Positions 53,630 through 62,703 are shown, counted from the stretch's first letter. The stretch: 64,000 nucleotides of DNA from Proteiniclasticum sp043951855 (GCF_043951855.1 NZ_JBINJW010000001.1:124001-188000), one strand, 5' to 3'. The notes: generated from the letters alone by a model not told the origin. Numbers and translations: made by a program.

Positions 53630-53796
53630 AACCTTCCTCCAAGTAATACTCTTACTCCCATTATACCCTAAGATCTCCACTTTTATGTAGTATCTTTTCA
53701 TTTCTCCCATTTCATCACAGACTCCTTTTTCACTCCTGATTTTCCTGTATATCTGAACCTGAAATAGGAATGCATTTTCATTCTTCTGTTCATGAT

Positions 53797-53837
53797 TGAG
53801 ATAATCATTGTCTCAAAAGGAGTACTTAGTTTATAAT
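53797..53837 (+). promoter_or_regulatory. pssA promoter with Fur-like palindrome
   Basis: TTGTCT (53808-53813), 18 bp, TATAAT (53832-53837). The -35 is covered by a 9-1-9 palindrome, TGAGATAAT-C-ATTGTCTCA (53797-53815), with one mismatch between arms. It is similar to Fur-family boxes. Confidence 0.5.
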
Positions 53838-53870
53838 AGACATAATTATGTAGAAAGGAGAAGGATAAAA

Positions 53871-53897
53871 ATGAAGATTATCCTACATTTATTATGA
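53871..53897 (+). CDS. Eight-codon leader ORF coupled to pssA
   Basis: ATG at 53871 stands 7 bp after AAAGGAGAAGG, and the reading frame encodes MKIILHLL. Its TGA overlaps the pssA ATG (ATGA). pssA itself has no site of its own at a proper distance, so it is probably translated by reinitiation from this leader. Confidence 0.6.
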   Translation: MKIILHLL

Positions 53898-54406
53898 AAA
53901 GAGGATTTATTCCAAACATCCTGACCTTCCTGAACTTATCCTTAGGTATTTTATCCCTTATCGCTACAGTTGAAGGGGATTATCTCAATTCCGGTCTTTT
54001 CATTCTCGCTGCAGGTCTTGTGGACCGCTATGACGGAAGAATCGCCAGACTGCTCCATGCGGAAAGCCCTCTGGGTAAGGAACTGGATTCTCTGTCAGAC
54101 CTTGTATCATTTGGCGTAGCTCCTGCTCTGCAGGCATATTTCATGTTCAATCTTGCAGAATACAGTTTTCTCGGACTTATTCCCATCATTCTTTTTCCAG
54201 TCTCGGGCGCTTACAGATTGGCCAGATACAATTCATCCAGCTTCAACGGTGTATTCATGGGTGTCCCCATTACCATCGCAGGCTGCGTACTCGCACTTTT
54301 CACCCTGCTTCTGAGAAACAGCCTGAACCTCAGTTTCATCATCATATTCATTATGATCGCCCTTGCCTACCTGATGGTAAGCACCATAAAACTTCAGAAG
54401 CGATAA
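53894..54406 (+). CDS. pssA: CDP-diacylglycerol--serine O-phosphatidyltransferase
   Basis: 170 residues, about five membrane helices. The CDP-alcohol phosphotransferase motif DG-x2-AR-x8-G-x3-D-x3-D is exact (DGRIARLLHAESPLGKELD and the following SLSD, about 43-65). It makes phosphatidylserine from CDP-diacylglycerol and serine. MKRGFIPNILTFLNL is the usual N-terminus, so the start at 53894 is firm. No psd gene is adjacent. Confidence 0.92.
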   Translation: MKRGFIPNILTFLNLSLGILSLIATVEGDYLNSGLFILAAGLVDRYDGRIARLLHAESPLGKELDSLSDLVSFGVAPALQAYFMFNLAEYSFLGLIPIILFPVSGAYRLARYNSSSFNGVFMGVPITIAGCVLALFTLLLRNSLNLSFIIIFIMIALAYLMVSTIKLQKR

Positions 54407-54420
54407 ACAGTTCCGAATAT

Positions 54421-54455
54421 AATGAAGGCTCCATGCAGTGCATGGAGCCTTCATT
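54421..54455 (+). terminator. pssA terminator
   Basis: AATGAAGGCTCCATGCA and its complement form a 17 bp stem with a tiny loop, followed by TTGTTGTC. Confidence 0.75.
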
Positions 54456-54537
54456 GTTGTCAACCCGCGTTTTCCATTGGGCCTCATATTAAATCATCCA
54501 TCCCAAAGATTGATAGAAAATAACTATTGATAAATTC

Positions 54538-54566
54538 TTGACAATTAAATCGTAATATCGTAATAT
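54538..54566 (+). promoter_or_regulatory. Promoter of the ArsR/CoA-disulfide reductase operon
   Basis: A near-perfect sigma-A promoter: TTGACA (54538-54543), 17 bp, TAATAT (54561-54566). Two tandem copies of ATCGTAAT (54549-54556, 54557-54564) and CGTA-ATA-TACG overlap the -10, a likely operator for the encoded repressor. Confidence 0.75.
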
Positions 54567-54605
54567 ACGGATGTATTGATTCATTAGATCAGATGGAGGT
54601 CATCC

Positions 54606-54896
54606 ATGGAGAAAGATATTAAGAAATTTGATGAGGTTGCAGAAATTCTGAAGGTCATGGGACACCCTGCCAGATTATGCATTCTCAACGGAATAATACA
54701 GACTGGAGGCTGCAATGTATCCCACATGCAGGAATGTCTGGAACTTCCTCAGTCAACCATTTCACAGCATCTTCAGAAACTTCGCAGTGCAGGCATCATT
54801 GAAGGTACACGAAGCGGGACTGAAATCACCTATACATTAAAGAACCAGAAAGTCCTTGATATTATCACTACACTCTATCCACAGGAGGGAAAATAG
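54606..54896 (+). CDS. ArsR/SmtB-type repressor
   Basis: 96 residues with a winged helix: VMGHPARLCILNGI, then the recognition helix LPQSTISQHLQKLRSAGIIEG (about 47-67). Cysteines are C25, C36 and C44. The classical ArsR CVC metal site is absent. SqrR/BigR-type persulfide sensors also lack it, but their second conserved cysteine lies near the C-terminus, where this protein has none. The gene lies 2 bp before the sulfur-handling flavoprotein, so sulfide or persulfide is the likely signal. That is inference. Confidence 0.9.
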   Translation: MEKDIKKFDEVAEILKVMGHPARLCILNGIIQTGGCNVSHMQECLELPQSTISQHLQKLRSAGIIEGTRSGTEITYTLKNQKVLDIITTLYPQEGK

Positions 54897-54898
54897 TT

Positions 54899-57358
54899 AT
54901 GTCAAAAACAATCATCATCGGTGGTGTTGCCGTAGGCGCATCCGTTGCCGCAAGACTCAGAAGAATGGACGAGAACATGGAAATCGTGGTATTTGAAAAA
55001 GGAGAATTCATTTCCTTTGCCAACTGCGGACTTCCATATCATATAGGCGAAGTCATCAAGGAAAGAGATGCACTGATCCTTCAGACCCCACAGGCCATGA
55101 AAGACAGATTCAATCTTGATGTACGTGTTTTTTCCGAAGTCACTTCTGTGGATGCGGAGAACAAAAAAGTCACTGTTTCATCAAAAGAAAGAGGAACCTA
55201 TGACGAATCCTTCGACTACCTGGTCATCTCTCCAGGTGCAAAACCACTAAAGCCTGGCATCATCGGCATCGATTCAGAAAAAGTCATGTCTCTGAGAGAC
55301 ATCAAAGACATGGACAGAATCAAGAAGGCCGCTGACGAGGATCTTAAAGGAGAAGCCATCGTCATCGGTGGTGGATTCATTGGAGTGGAAACTGCTGAGA
55401 ATCTGCTGGAAAGAGGACTGAAGGTCTCCCTTGTGGAAGCAGCTCCTCATATCCTGGCACCATTTGATTCTGAAATGTCCATGATTGTGGAAAATGAGCT
55501 CATTGATCGCGGAATTTCCCTGTACCTGAAAGACGGTGTCTGTGAGTTCAAGGAAGTTGGCGACAAGATCAAGGTCGTTCTCGGAACCGGCAGAGTCGTA
55601 ACAGGTGATTTCGTCGTTTCCGCCATCGGCGTTACACCCGATACCGCTTTCCTGAAGGATTCAGGCATCGCTCTTGGCCAGAGAGGTCATATCCTCACAG
55701 ATGGTTCCCTGAGAACCAACTATCCATACATCTTCGCAGCTGGAGATGCCGCTGAAATCACAGATTACATCACAGGTGGAAGAACGGCGATTCCGCTGGC
55801 CGGACCAGCCAACAGACAGGGACGAATCATAGCGGACAACATTGCCGGTAAGGACAGAATCTATAAAGGTGCCATCGGAACCTCCATACTGAAGGTATTC
55901 GATATGACCGCTTCCAGCACTGGAATGAATGAACGTATGGCGCTTCGAAACGGCTTAGAGGTCAAATCCATCTTCATCCATCCCAATAACCATGCAGGCT
56001 ACTATCCTGGGGCAACCCAGATGACCATCAAGCTGATATTCGACAAGGACAGAAAAGTCCTGGGCGCCCAGGCGCTGGGTTATGAAGGCGTCGATAAATT
56101 CATCGATGTCATTGCTACAGTAATCAAGTACAAAGGAACCATCGATGATCTGACAGAACTGGAACTGGCCTATGCTCCACCATTTTCAAGCGGTAAATCC
56201 CCAGTGAACATGGCAGGATTCGTTGCGGAAAACACCATGGACGGTCTGGTCGACAATGTCACCTTTGACGACTATGAGAAGAATTTCGACAAGGAATCCA
56301 TGATCCTGCTGGATGTGCGTGATGAAGTGGAAGTCCTCAACGGTTCCATGGAAGGTAGAGTGCATATTCCGCTGAACAGTCTTAGAGAAAGAATGAACGA
56401 ACTGGACAAGAACAAGCTCATCTACATCTACTGTCAGGTAGGGCTAAGAGGTTATATCGCCTCAAGACTTCTGAACCAGTACGGATATAAGACAAAGAAC
56501 ATCACAGGCGGATACAAGCTTTACAATGCCATCACAAAGCCACAGGTGAACAAAGAGGAAACCGCAACCGAACCTGTTACTGTAAAGGAAGAAATCATCG
56601 CCTCCGGTGAAGTCGTGGAACTTGATGCTACAGGTCTCTGCTGTCCCGGACCGCTCATGAGAGTCAAGAGCACCATGGACACCGTGAATACCGGAGATGT
56701 TCTGAACATCACCGCATCCGACATGGGATTCTTTGAAGACATCAGAGCCTGGGCAAGAAGAACCGGAAACGAGCTTCTGTCTGTAAACAAGGAGAAAGGA
56801 CTTATCCAAGCTTCTGTTAGAAAGGGCTTAACCGTCAAGGAAGATGACCTGGCTGTGTCCTGTGCAAATCCTGCAAATACAGTCCAGAAAGAGAACATGA
56901 CCATGGTGGTCTTCTCCGGAGATCTCGACAAGGCCATCGCCTCCTTCATCATTGCCAACGGTGCGGCATCCATGGATAAAAAGGTGACCCTGTTCTTCAC
57001 TTTCTGGGGCATCAATGTGCTTCGTAAGGAAAACCATGCGCCTGTGAAGAAGAACTTCATCGAGAAGATGTTCGGCTTCATGATGCCGAAGGGATCAAAG
57101 AAACTGGGGCTATCCAACATGAACATGGCTGGAATGGGACCGAAGATGATCCGTTCCATCATGCAGAAGAAGAACGTCCAGTCTCTGGAAGAGCTGATCA
57201 AGGCAGCCATGGACAGCGGCGTGGAAATCGTCGCATGCCAGATGAGTATGGACCTTCTGGGCATCAAGGAGGAAGAGCTCCTGGACGGCGTGAAGTTTGG
57301 TGGTGTAGGCTACATGCTTGCTGAATCAGACGAATCCAATGCCACACTTTTCATCTAA
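54899..57358 (+). CDS. CoA-disulfide/persulfide reductase fused to rhodanese, TusA and DsrE domains
   Basis: 819 residues in four modules. Residues 1-445 form a FAD/NAD(P)H disulfide oxidoreductase with GGVAVGASVAARL and the single active cysteine C43 (FANCGLPYHIG) of CoA-disulfide and persulfide reductases. Residues about 465-560 are a rhodanese with C512 (YCQVGLRGY). About 570-645 is a TusA-like sulfur carrier (LDATGLCCPGPL, C581-C582). About 660-819 is a DsrE/DsrF-like domain (MVVFSGDLDKAIASFIIANG, IVACQMSMDLLG). Sulfur could pass between cysteines inside one chain. It begins 2 bp after the ArsR gene with AGGAGGG upstream. Confidence 0.93.
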   Translation: MSKTIIIGGVAVGASVAARLRRMDENMEIVVFEKGEFISFANCGLPYHIGEVIKERDALILQTPQAMKDRFNLDVRVFSEVTSVDAENKKVTVSSKERGTYDESFDYLVISPGAKPLKPGIIGIDSEKVMSLRDIKDMDRIKKAADEDLKGEAIVIGGGFIGVETAENLLERGLKVSLVEAAPHILAPFDSEMSMIVENELIDRGISLYLKDGVCEFKEVGDKIKVVLGTGRVVTGDFVVSAIGVTPDTAFLKDSGIALGQRGHILTDGSLRTNYPYIFAAGDAAEITDYITGGRTAIPLAGPANRQGRIIADNIAGKDRIYKGAIGTSILKVFDMTASSTGMNERMALRNGLEVKSIFIHPNNHAGYYPGATQMTIKLIFDKDRKVLGAQALGYEGVDKFIDVIATVIKYKGTIDDLTELELAYAPPFSSGKSPVNMAGFVAENTMDGLVDNVTFDDYEKNFDKESMILLDVRDEVEVLNGSMEGRVHIPLNSLRERMNELDKNKLIYIYCQVGLRGYIASRLLNQYGYKTKNITGGYKLYNAITKPQVNKEETATEPVTVKEEIIASGEVVELDATGLCCPGPLMRVKSTMDTVNTGDVLNITASDMGFFEDIRAWARRTGNELLSVNKEKGLIQASVRKGLTVKEDDLAVSCANPANTVQKENMTMVVFSGDLDKAIASFIIANGAASMDKKVTLFFTFWGINVLRKENHAPVKKNFIEKMFGFMMPKGSKKLGLSNMNMAGMGPKMIRSIMQKKNVQSLEELIKAAMDSGVEIVACQMSMDLLGIKEEELLDGVKFGGVGYMLAESDESNATLFI

Positions 57359-57381
57359 ACATAAAACCCGATAGAATCGAT

Positions 57382-57414
57382 AAAGCCTGCAAAGTAAAAA
57401 ACTTTGCAGGCTTT
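57382..57414 (+). terminator. Terminator of the sulfur operon
   Basis: AAAGCCTGCAAAG/CTTTGCAGGCTTT (13 bp) followed by ATTCTT. It also serves the convergent lipoprotein gene. Confidence 0.85.
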
Positions 57415-57472
57415 ATTCTTGCCTTATATGAAAACAGTGATCAGGAAATCTTTCCACATTCTCACCGCTTTT

Positions 57473-57829
57473 CTAGAACCTGTAATCCACACCAATGACA
57501 TCATAGGTATCGACATCCAGATAAACCCGGATGGGTCCGAGCAAGTCATCGTTGCTGGTTGTGAAAGTCACTTTGAATACTTCTCTTCCCTGAATATTCA
57601 TAGCGCCTTCCCTGCCCATGATCTGATGTTCTTCTTCAATGAGCACCCTGACTACTTGTGCAGTATCTTCATTTAAAATACGCTCGTCCCCATTCCCCCT
57701 GACATGTTCATAGGCAAGGGATCGTATTTCTTCTGGCGACTTATCCGAGGACTCTCCATAGCTGCAGCCTGAAAAACTTATCAGGATGATGATGACTGAA
57801 AACAGCACAATATTTGTTTTATAGTTCAA
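57473..57829 (-). CDS. Small secreted lipoprotein of unknown function
   Basis: 118 residues. A signal peptide ends in the lipobox SFSGC (cysteine near 22). The mature part is about 96 residues, alternating helix and strands, and ends VYLDVDTYDVIGVDYRF. It resembles small YP/PepSY-like lipoproteins only in general layout. Single gene, no partner, function not assignable. Confidence 0.75.
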   Translation of the reverse strand: MNYKTNIVLFSVIIILISFSGCSYGESSDKSPEEIRSLAYEHVRGNGDERILNEDTAQVVRVLIEEEHQIMGREGAMNIQGREVFKVTFTTSNDDLLGPIRVYLDVDTYDVIGVDYRF

Positions 57830-57942
57830 CTTGCTTCCTCCTCAAATGGATCCGTTCAACCACTCTGCATCCATATCGTATTCCCTTTCAAGAAATCTTC
57901 CGTTTTCAACATGATGCTCATTTAGAGTCTATTCAATGCAGA

Positions 57943-58896
57943 CTAGTTCTCAGAATCACCATTCTCTTTGCTGTCCGTGTCAAAGGTGTCGTCATTCATC
58001 TTATTGGTGGATTTCTCGTTCTTGCCGCCGAAAATCTCTTTTTTCAGCTTCTTTCCTGTCTTGGTGCCGGCAAGACCCCCGATACCCGTCTCCCTAAGCG
58101 CTTCCGGCATGCTCTTTCCGATGGAGTACATGGCGGCTACGGTATCGTCGAAGGGAATTCTTGAAGTGACCCCCGCAAGCACCATATCCGCCGCCGTGAT
58201 GGCACTGACTGCACCTGATGCATTTCTCTTGGCACAGGGCACTTCCACCAGACCAGCGATGGGGTCGCACACAAGTCCCAGAGTGTTCTTGAATACTATG
58301 GCTCCTGCGTTCAGACACATCTCCGGTGTTCCGCCCATCATTTCCACCACAGCAGCGGCAGCCATGGCAGCAGCTGAGCCGCACTCCGCCTGACAGCCTC
58401 CTTCCGCGCCGGAAATGGTGGCATTCTGGGCTATGATGGCACCCACACCTGCAGAGGCGAAGAGACCCATGATGAGATCATGCTCTTCGATGTCATGCTC
58501 TTCCTTCATGGTCATCATCACTGCAGGTAGTATACCGTTGGCACCCGCTGTGGGACAGGCGACGATTTTCCCCATGGAGGCGTTCACTTCGGAGCAGCTT
58601 AAGGCGTAGCTCATGGCTTTCACCATGACATTACCGGCAACGCTCTTTCCGTTCTTGAGATATTTTCCCAGACGATATGCATCTCCTCCGATGAGTCCGG
58701 ATACGGAAATCACCTTTTCCTTGACCCCTTTGGAAGTGGAATATTCCATGACTCTGAGATTCTCCACCATTCTATTGTAGATTTCTTCCCGGCTTGCTCC
58801 GCTTTCTTCCATTTCCTGCTGGAGAATGAATTCCCCAATGGACATATTGTTCTCACTGCATTTTTTCAGCAGTTCCTTACCGTTCTTTATATTCAT
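57943..58896 (-). CDS. sdaAA: L-serine dehydratase, alpha subunit
   Basis: 317 residues. An iron-sulfur enzyme that turns serine into pyruvate and ammonia. CPTAGANGILPAV, GAEGGCQAECGSAAAMAAAAV and NTLGLVCDPIAGLVEVPC contain the cluster cysteines and substrate site. The C-terminal 25 residues form a charged, asparagine- and aspartate-rich tail beyond the usual end. It is cotranscribed with sdaAB, 14 bp away. The order beta-alpha is typical of Clostridia. Confidence 0.95.
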   Translation of the reverse strand: MNIKNGKELLKKCSENNMSIGEFILQQEMEESGASREEIYNRMVENLRVMEYSTSKGVKEKVISVSGLIGGDAYRLGKYLKNGKSVAGNVMVKAMSYALSCSEVNASMGKIVACPTAGANGILPAVMMTMKEEHDIEEHDLIMGLFASAGVGAIIAQNATISGAEGGCQAECGSAAAMAAAAVVEMMGGTPEMCLNAGAIVFKNTLGLVCDPIAGLVEVPCAKRNASGAVSAITAADMVLAGVTSRIPFDDTVAAMYSIGKSMPEALRETGIGGLAGTKTGKKLKKEIFGGKNEKSTNKMNDDTFDTDSKENGDSEN

Positions 58897-58910
58897 CTTC
58901 TGTTTCCTCC

Positions 58911-59609
58911 CTAAATCACCGGATAATTGATCACATCACTGGTGAGCGGCACAAAGCGCACGTGTTCCACGCAATCCACCTCTGTGAGCTTCTCCAGTAT
59001 GTCTCTATCAATGTTCTGATCCAGTTCAAAGATCATCATGGCGTCTCGACCTTTCTGAGACCTGAATAAGGACATGTAGGCGATGTTGATCCCGTTTTCG
59101 TAGAGAAGCTTTGAAATATTGGCCACAACGCCTGGCACATCCCTCTGGGAGATGAGAAGCGTCGGATAATTTCCGGAAAACTGTATGTCTTCCCCATCGA
59201 TCTGAGAAATTTCCACAGCGCCGCCCCCAATGGAAGACCCCGTGACGGAGACTTCCTTTCCGTCCTTCAGCTTCATGCTTACTCGAACAGTGTTGGGATG
59301 CACATCTCCCAGATCCTTTGGTTCAAAGGAGACGTTCATCCCTTTCATCTTCGCCAGCTTCAGGGATTCCTTGAGGTTTTCATCTGCTGGGTCCATGCCG
59401 AGGATTCCGGCTACAAGCGCACGATCTGTTCCATGGCCTTTATAGGTTTTGGAAAAGGATCCGTGAAGGTAGAATTTCACTTCCACCGGTTCCTCCCCTG
59501 CGATTCCTCTTGCGATTTTCGCAAGCTTTGCTGCTCCCGCTGTATGGGAACTGGATGGACCGATCATGATGGGTCCTATGATATCAAATACACCATATTT
59601 CTTTTTCAT
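58911..59609 (-). CDS. sdaAB: L-serine dehydratase, beta subunit
   Basis: 232 residues. The N-terminal serine dehydratase beta domain has DIIGPIMIGPSSSHTAGA (about 9-26), and HGSFSKTYKGHGTDRALVAG. The C-terminal part (about 155-232) is an ACT domain (VPGVVANISKLLYENGINIAYM) that may bind serine. It is the first gene of the pair. Confidence 0.96.
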   Translation of the reverse strand: MKKKYGVFDIIGPIMIGPSSSHTAGAAKLAKIARGIAGEEPVEVKFYLHGSFSKTYKGHGTDRALVAGILGMDPADENLKESLKLAKMKGMNVSFEPKDLGDVHPNTVRVSMKLKDGKEVSVTGSSIGGGAVEISQIDGEDIQFSGNYPTLLISQRDVPGVVANISKLLYENGINIAYMSLFRSQKGRDAMMIFELDQNIDRDILEKLTEVDCVEHVRFVPLTSDVINYPVI

Positions 59610-59684
59610 ATTCTCATCGTTTCCTTAATGGAAACTTTCACCTGCCTTCTGTTTGTCTTTTGTTTCTATTGTTCATTTTCCTGT

Positions 59685-61316
59685 CTAATAATCGTAGTAC
59701 TGACTTCCTCCGATGAATTCCCGAAGAAGAGAATTGGTCGGAACATATTCATCAGGCATATCTTCGAAAAGTCTCAGAATCGTGATCAGTCTCTTGGCTT
59801 CTTCATAAGTGGGACTGTCCTTGCTGATCTTCATGAGCTCTGGCAGCGTATGCTTCTTCAGCACCGACAGTTCATAAAAGAGCGTAGAGTTGAACATGGC
59901 GTCCGCTTCTTCCTGATAGGGAAAGATATTCATTTTTTCTCCCGCACTGACCGAAGGGAAAATAAGAAGGGTCTCTTCCGGGCTGTATCCTCTGGAGATA
60001 TGATCCCTGGCCATTCTTCTCAGCTTCCTCACATCTGTGGTCGCTATTCGATTATGTTTATCCAGATTCAGCACCGTCAGGGCGCTGATGTAGATCTTGA
60101 ACTTAAACCTGTCTTCGATTCCTGCCAGAAGCCGCGGATTCAGCCCATGTATGCCTTCTATGATGATAATGCCATTTTCTGGCAGCTTCACTCTTGTTTC
60201 AGATACGCCTCTTGTACCCGTCTTGAAATCGAATTTCGGAAGGATCACTTCCTGTCCGCTGAGAATTGCAGCCATATCCCGTTCGAAAAGATCCAGTTCC
60301 AGCGCTTCCAGACTTTCAAAATCATAGCTGCCATCCACTTTCTTCGGTGTCAGCCTTCTAGGCACGAAGTAATCATCCATACTGACAGGAAAAGGGATCA
60401 GTCCATTGACTCGAAGCTGAACCGCCAGACGGTTGGCAAAGGAGGTCTTCCCGGAAGAACTGGGGCCTGCGATCATGACGATTCTCACATCTTCTCTCTT
60501 TTTGATGTCATCGGCAATGTAGGCGATTTTCTTCTCATGAAGTGCTTCCGTGATGTTTATGAGCGTTCTGCCCTCATGATTTCTGATTTTCTCGTTGAGA
60601 TTTCCCACGAAGCTCACACCGATGAGCTCATCCCATCTTGTCGTCTCCTCAAATATTTCAAACAGTTTATCCTGAGGCTCAAAGGGCCGAAGAACCTCCG
60701 GTTCCCTTACCGTCGGATAGCTGATGACAAAGCCGCTCTTATAGGAAGTCAGAGAAAACAGGCTGATATCCCCAGTGGAAACCGCCATCTTGCCATAGAA
60801 ATAAGCATACTGGTCCAGCAGTCTGTACATTTTTATTTCACTGTACTCCATGTTTTTCAGAAGAAGATAGTTGTCCATGTTGCCGCTTCTCTGAAACATC
60901 TCTAAGGCATCTTCCAGCAGCATGCACTCTTTGGTGATGGGATAGTCTTCCTTCACGATTCTTCTCATCTCGACCTCCAGCTTCAGGAGCTCCTCTTCCG
61001 TGAGGATTCTGTCCCTGATCCAGCAGTAAAGGCCTCGGCTGATGGAGTGGTCTATGATCAGATCGATTCCGTCAAAAACCCTGTGAAATGCTGTGACGAG
61101 AATGAAGGACAAGGTTCTTTCATATGCCTTATGACCAACATAATCATCTGTATAGACCGGCACCAGATTCTTCCTGCCCCTTAATTCCCCATTCAGTTCA
61201 AAATATTCCCCTTGTTCTCTTGCCAGAATGGGTTTCAGTCTCCCTTTTCTTAGTTCACTGATTTCTTCGTAACTCATAATCCTTTCTTCATTTTTCCGTT
61301 CCACATTTCTCTGCAT
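59685..61316 (-). CDS. Uridine-kinase-like nucleoside kinase with ThrRS-like N-terminus
   Basis: 543 residues. The N-terminal half (about 1-270) resembles the threonyl-tRNA-synthetase SAD-like region seen in this family. The C-terminal half is a phosphoribulokinase/uridine kinase domain with P-loop GPSSSGKTSFANRL (about 290-303), SMDDYFVPR and IIIEGIHGLNP. It probably phosphorylates a nucleoside. The N-terminal TGS domain of longer homologues is not seen. ATG 61316 follows GGGGGG, and an ATG 39 bp inside (AGAAAGGA upstream) is an alternative start. Confidence 0.85.
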   Translation of the reverse strand: MQRNVERKNEERIMSYEEISELRKGRLKPILAREQGEYFELNGELRGRKNLVPVYTDDYVGHKAYERTLSFILVTAFHRVFDGIDLIIDHSISRGLYCWIRDRILTEEELLKLEVEMRRIVKEDYPITKECMLLEDALEMFQRSGNMDNYLLLKNMEYSEIKMYRLLDQYAYFYGKMAVSTGDISLFSLTSYKSGFVISYPTVREPEVLRPFEPQDKLFEIFEETTRWDELIGVSFVGNLNEKIRNHEGRTLINITEALHEKKIAYIADDIKKREDVRIVMIAGPSSSGKTSFANRLAVQLRVNGLIPFPVSMDDYFVPRRLTPKKVDGSYDFESLEALELDLFERDMAAILSGQEVILPKFDFKTGTRGVSETRVKLPENGIIIIEGIHGLNPRLLAGIEDRFKFKIYISALTVLNLDKHNRIATTDVRKLRRMARDHISRGYSPEETLLIFPSVSAGEKMNIFPYQEEADAMFNSTLFYELSVLKKHTLPELMKISKDSPTYEEAKRLITILRLFEDMPDEYVPTNSLLREFIGGSQYYDY

Positions 61317-61490
61317 GGTATCCCCCCATATCTCCCCGATGAACAGCTGTTATTCATTCATTTTTTGTTCTTTTCTATATTATAACGAGAATCCATAAAA
61401 ATAGCACTCGATTGTTCCACATTAAGCGATTCCTCTTTTACCGAAACCCATTACATCATGAAAATCAATTGTTAACCGTAATTTAAAGTC

Positions 61491-61529
61491 TTCTATGATA
61501 TGGTTTCATAGAAAGAAATGCTATATAAT
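61491..61529 (+). promoter_or_regulatory. fba promoter with overlapping inverted repeat
   Basis: TATAAT at 61524-61529 with TG upstream (TGCTATATAAT) and a poor -35. The -35 region is replaced by TTCTATGA-7 bp-TCATAGAA (61491-61513), a perfect 8 bp inverted repeat. The rest of the 300 bp gap up to 61317 holds nothing recognisable. Confidence 0.55.
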
Positions 61530-61619
61530 AAAAGAAGAGTTTATGTGGGTTCTATAGAGTTCAATCTGGAAATCGCTAAACAGAAGTTTCAAAAGATAAA
61601 TTGAAAGGTGGTTGTATTA

Positions 61620-62546
61620 ATGGCATTAGTCACAACAACAGAAATGTTCAAGAAAGCCTATGAAGGCAAATATGCTATCGGAGCATTCAACATCAACAAC
61701 ATGGAGATCATTCAGGGAATCGTCAATGCATGTAAGGTGAAGAACTCCGCAGTGATTCTTCAGGTATCCAAGGGAGCAATGAAATATGCTGGCCCAAGAT
61801 ATCTGAAGGCAATGGTAGAGGCGGCAGTGGAAGAAACCGGCCTTGACATCGCACTTCATCTGGATCATGGTCCAGACCTTGCTACTGTAAAGGAAGCAAT
61901 TGATGCCGGATTCACTTCCGTCATGATCGACGGATCACATCTTGAATTCGAAGAAAATGTGAAGATCACAAAGGAAGTCGTAGAATACGCACATTCAAAG
62001 GGTGTCGTGGTTGAAGCGGAACTTGGAATTCTTGCAGGTGTGGAAGATGATGTTCATGCGGAAGAGCATGTATACACAGACCCAGACCAGGCAGTGGAAT
62101 TCGTTGAAAGAACAGGAGTAGACTCCCTGGCCATCGCCATCGGTACATCCCATGGTGCATTCAAGTTCGCTGGAGAACCAGATCTGAAGTTCCATATTCT
62201 GGAAGAAATCGAAAAGAAAATGCCAGGATTCCCAATTGTTCTTCACGGAGCATCAGCTGTAAGCCAGGATCACATCGCCATGTGCAACGAGTTTGGTGGA
62301 AACATCAAGGGCGCACAGGGAATTCCAATGGATATGCTGAGAAAGGCATCTGCTATGGCAGTATGCAAGATCAATATGGACACAGACATCAGACTGGCTA
62401 TGACTGCCGCCATCAGAAAAGCTTTCGCTGACAAGCCTGAAGCTTTCGACCCAAGAGGATATCTTGGCGCAGCAAGAAATGAAATCCAGACTCTGGTTGA
62501 AAAGAAGATCGAAGAAGTTCTTGGTTCTGAAAACTCCATGAACTAG
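61620..62546 (+). CDS. fba: Class II fructose-1,6-bisphosphate aldolase
   Basis: 308 residues from ATG 61620, which follows AAAGGTGG. The zinc site is visible: HLDHGPD (about 81-87), EAELGILAGVEDD (about 132-144), IGTSHGAFKF and LHGASAVSQD. NMDTDIRLA near the C-terminus grips phosphate. It splits fructose-1,6-bisphosphate, whose level would be sensed by CggR. Single gene with a terminator. Confidence 0.97.
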   Translation: MALVTTTEMFKKAYEGKYAIGAFNINNMEIIQGIVNACKVKNSAVILQVSKGAMKYAGPRYLKAMVEAAVEETGLDIALHLDHGPDLATVKEAIDAGFTSVMIDGSHLEFEENVKITKEVVEYAHSKGVVVEAELGILAGVEDDVHAEEHVYTDPDQAVEFVERTGVDSLAIAIGTSHGAFKFAGEPDLKFHILEEIEKKMPGFPIVLHGASAVSQDHIAMCNEFGGNIKGAQGIPMDMLRKASAMAVCKINMDTDIRLAMTAAIRKAFADKPEAFDPRGYLGAARNEIQTLVEKKIEEVLGSENSMN

Positions 62547-62562
62547 ATAGAATTTCCATCTT

Positions 62563-62589
62563 AAAGGCACTGCTTCTGGCAGTGCCTTT
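62563..62589 (+). terminator. fba terminator
   Basis: AAAGGCACTGC-TTCTG-GCAGTGCCTTT, an 11 bp stem followed by T. Confidence 0.92.
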
Positions 62590-62681
62590 TCCATTGCGCA
62601 TCATTTTTATGCATACTTTCCTTGCATATTTTCATTTCGAAAACCTGGTCTCCAGATCACACCCAAATTCTGACATGATAA

Positions 62682-62703
62682 AAGAGATTCGAATGAATCT
62701 CTT
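62682..62703 (-). terminator. Terminator of the MFS gene
   Basis: AAGAGATTC-GAAT-GAATCTCTT (9 bp), followed on the minus strand by TTTTATC. It lies 73 bp after the stop. Confidence 0.8.

Noticed and set aside
59298..60905. A 535-codon open frame on the plus strand opposite the nucleoside kinase and sdaAB
   Set aside because: Antisense to two well-recognised genes, rich in His/Phe/Cys as expected for a reverse-complement frame, and no ribosome binding site or family.
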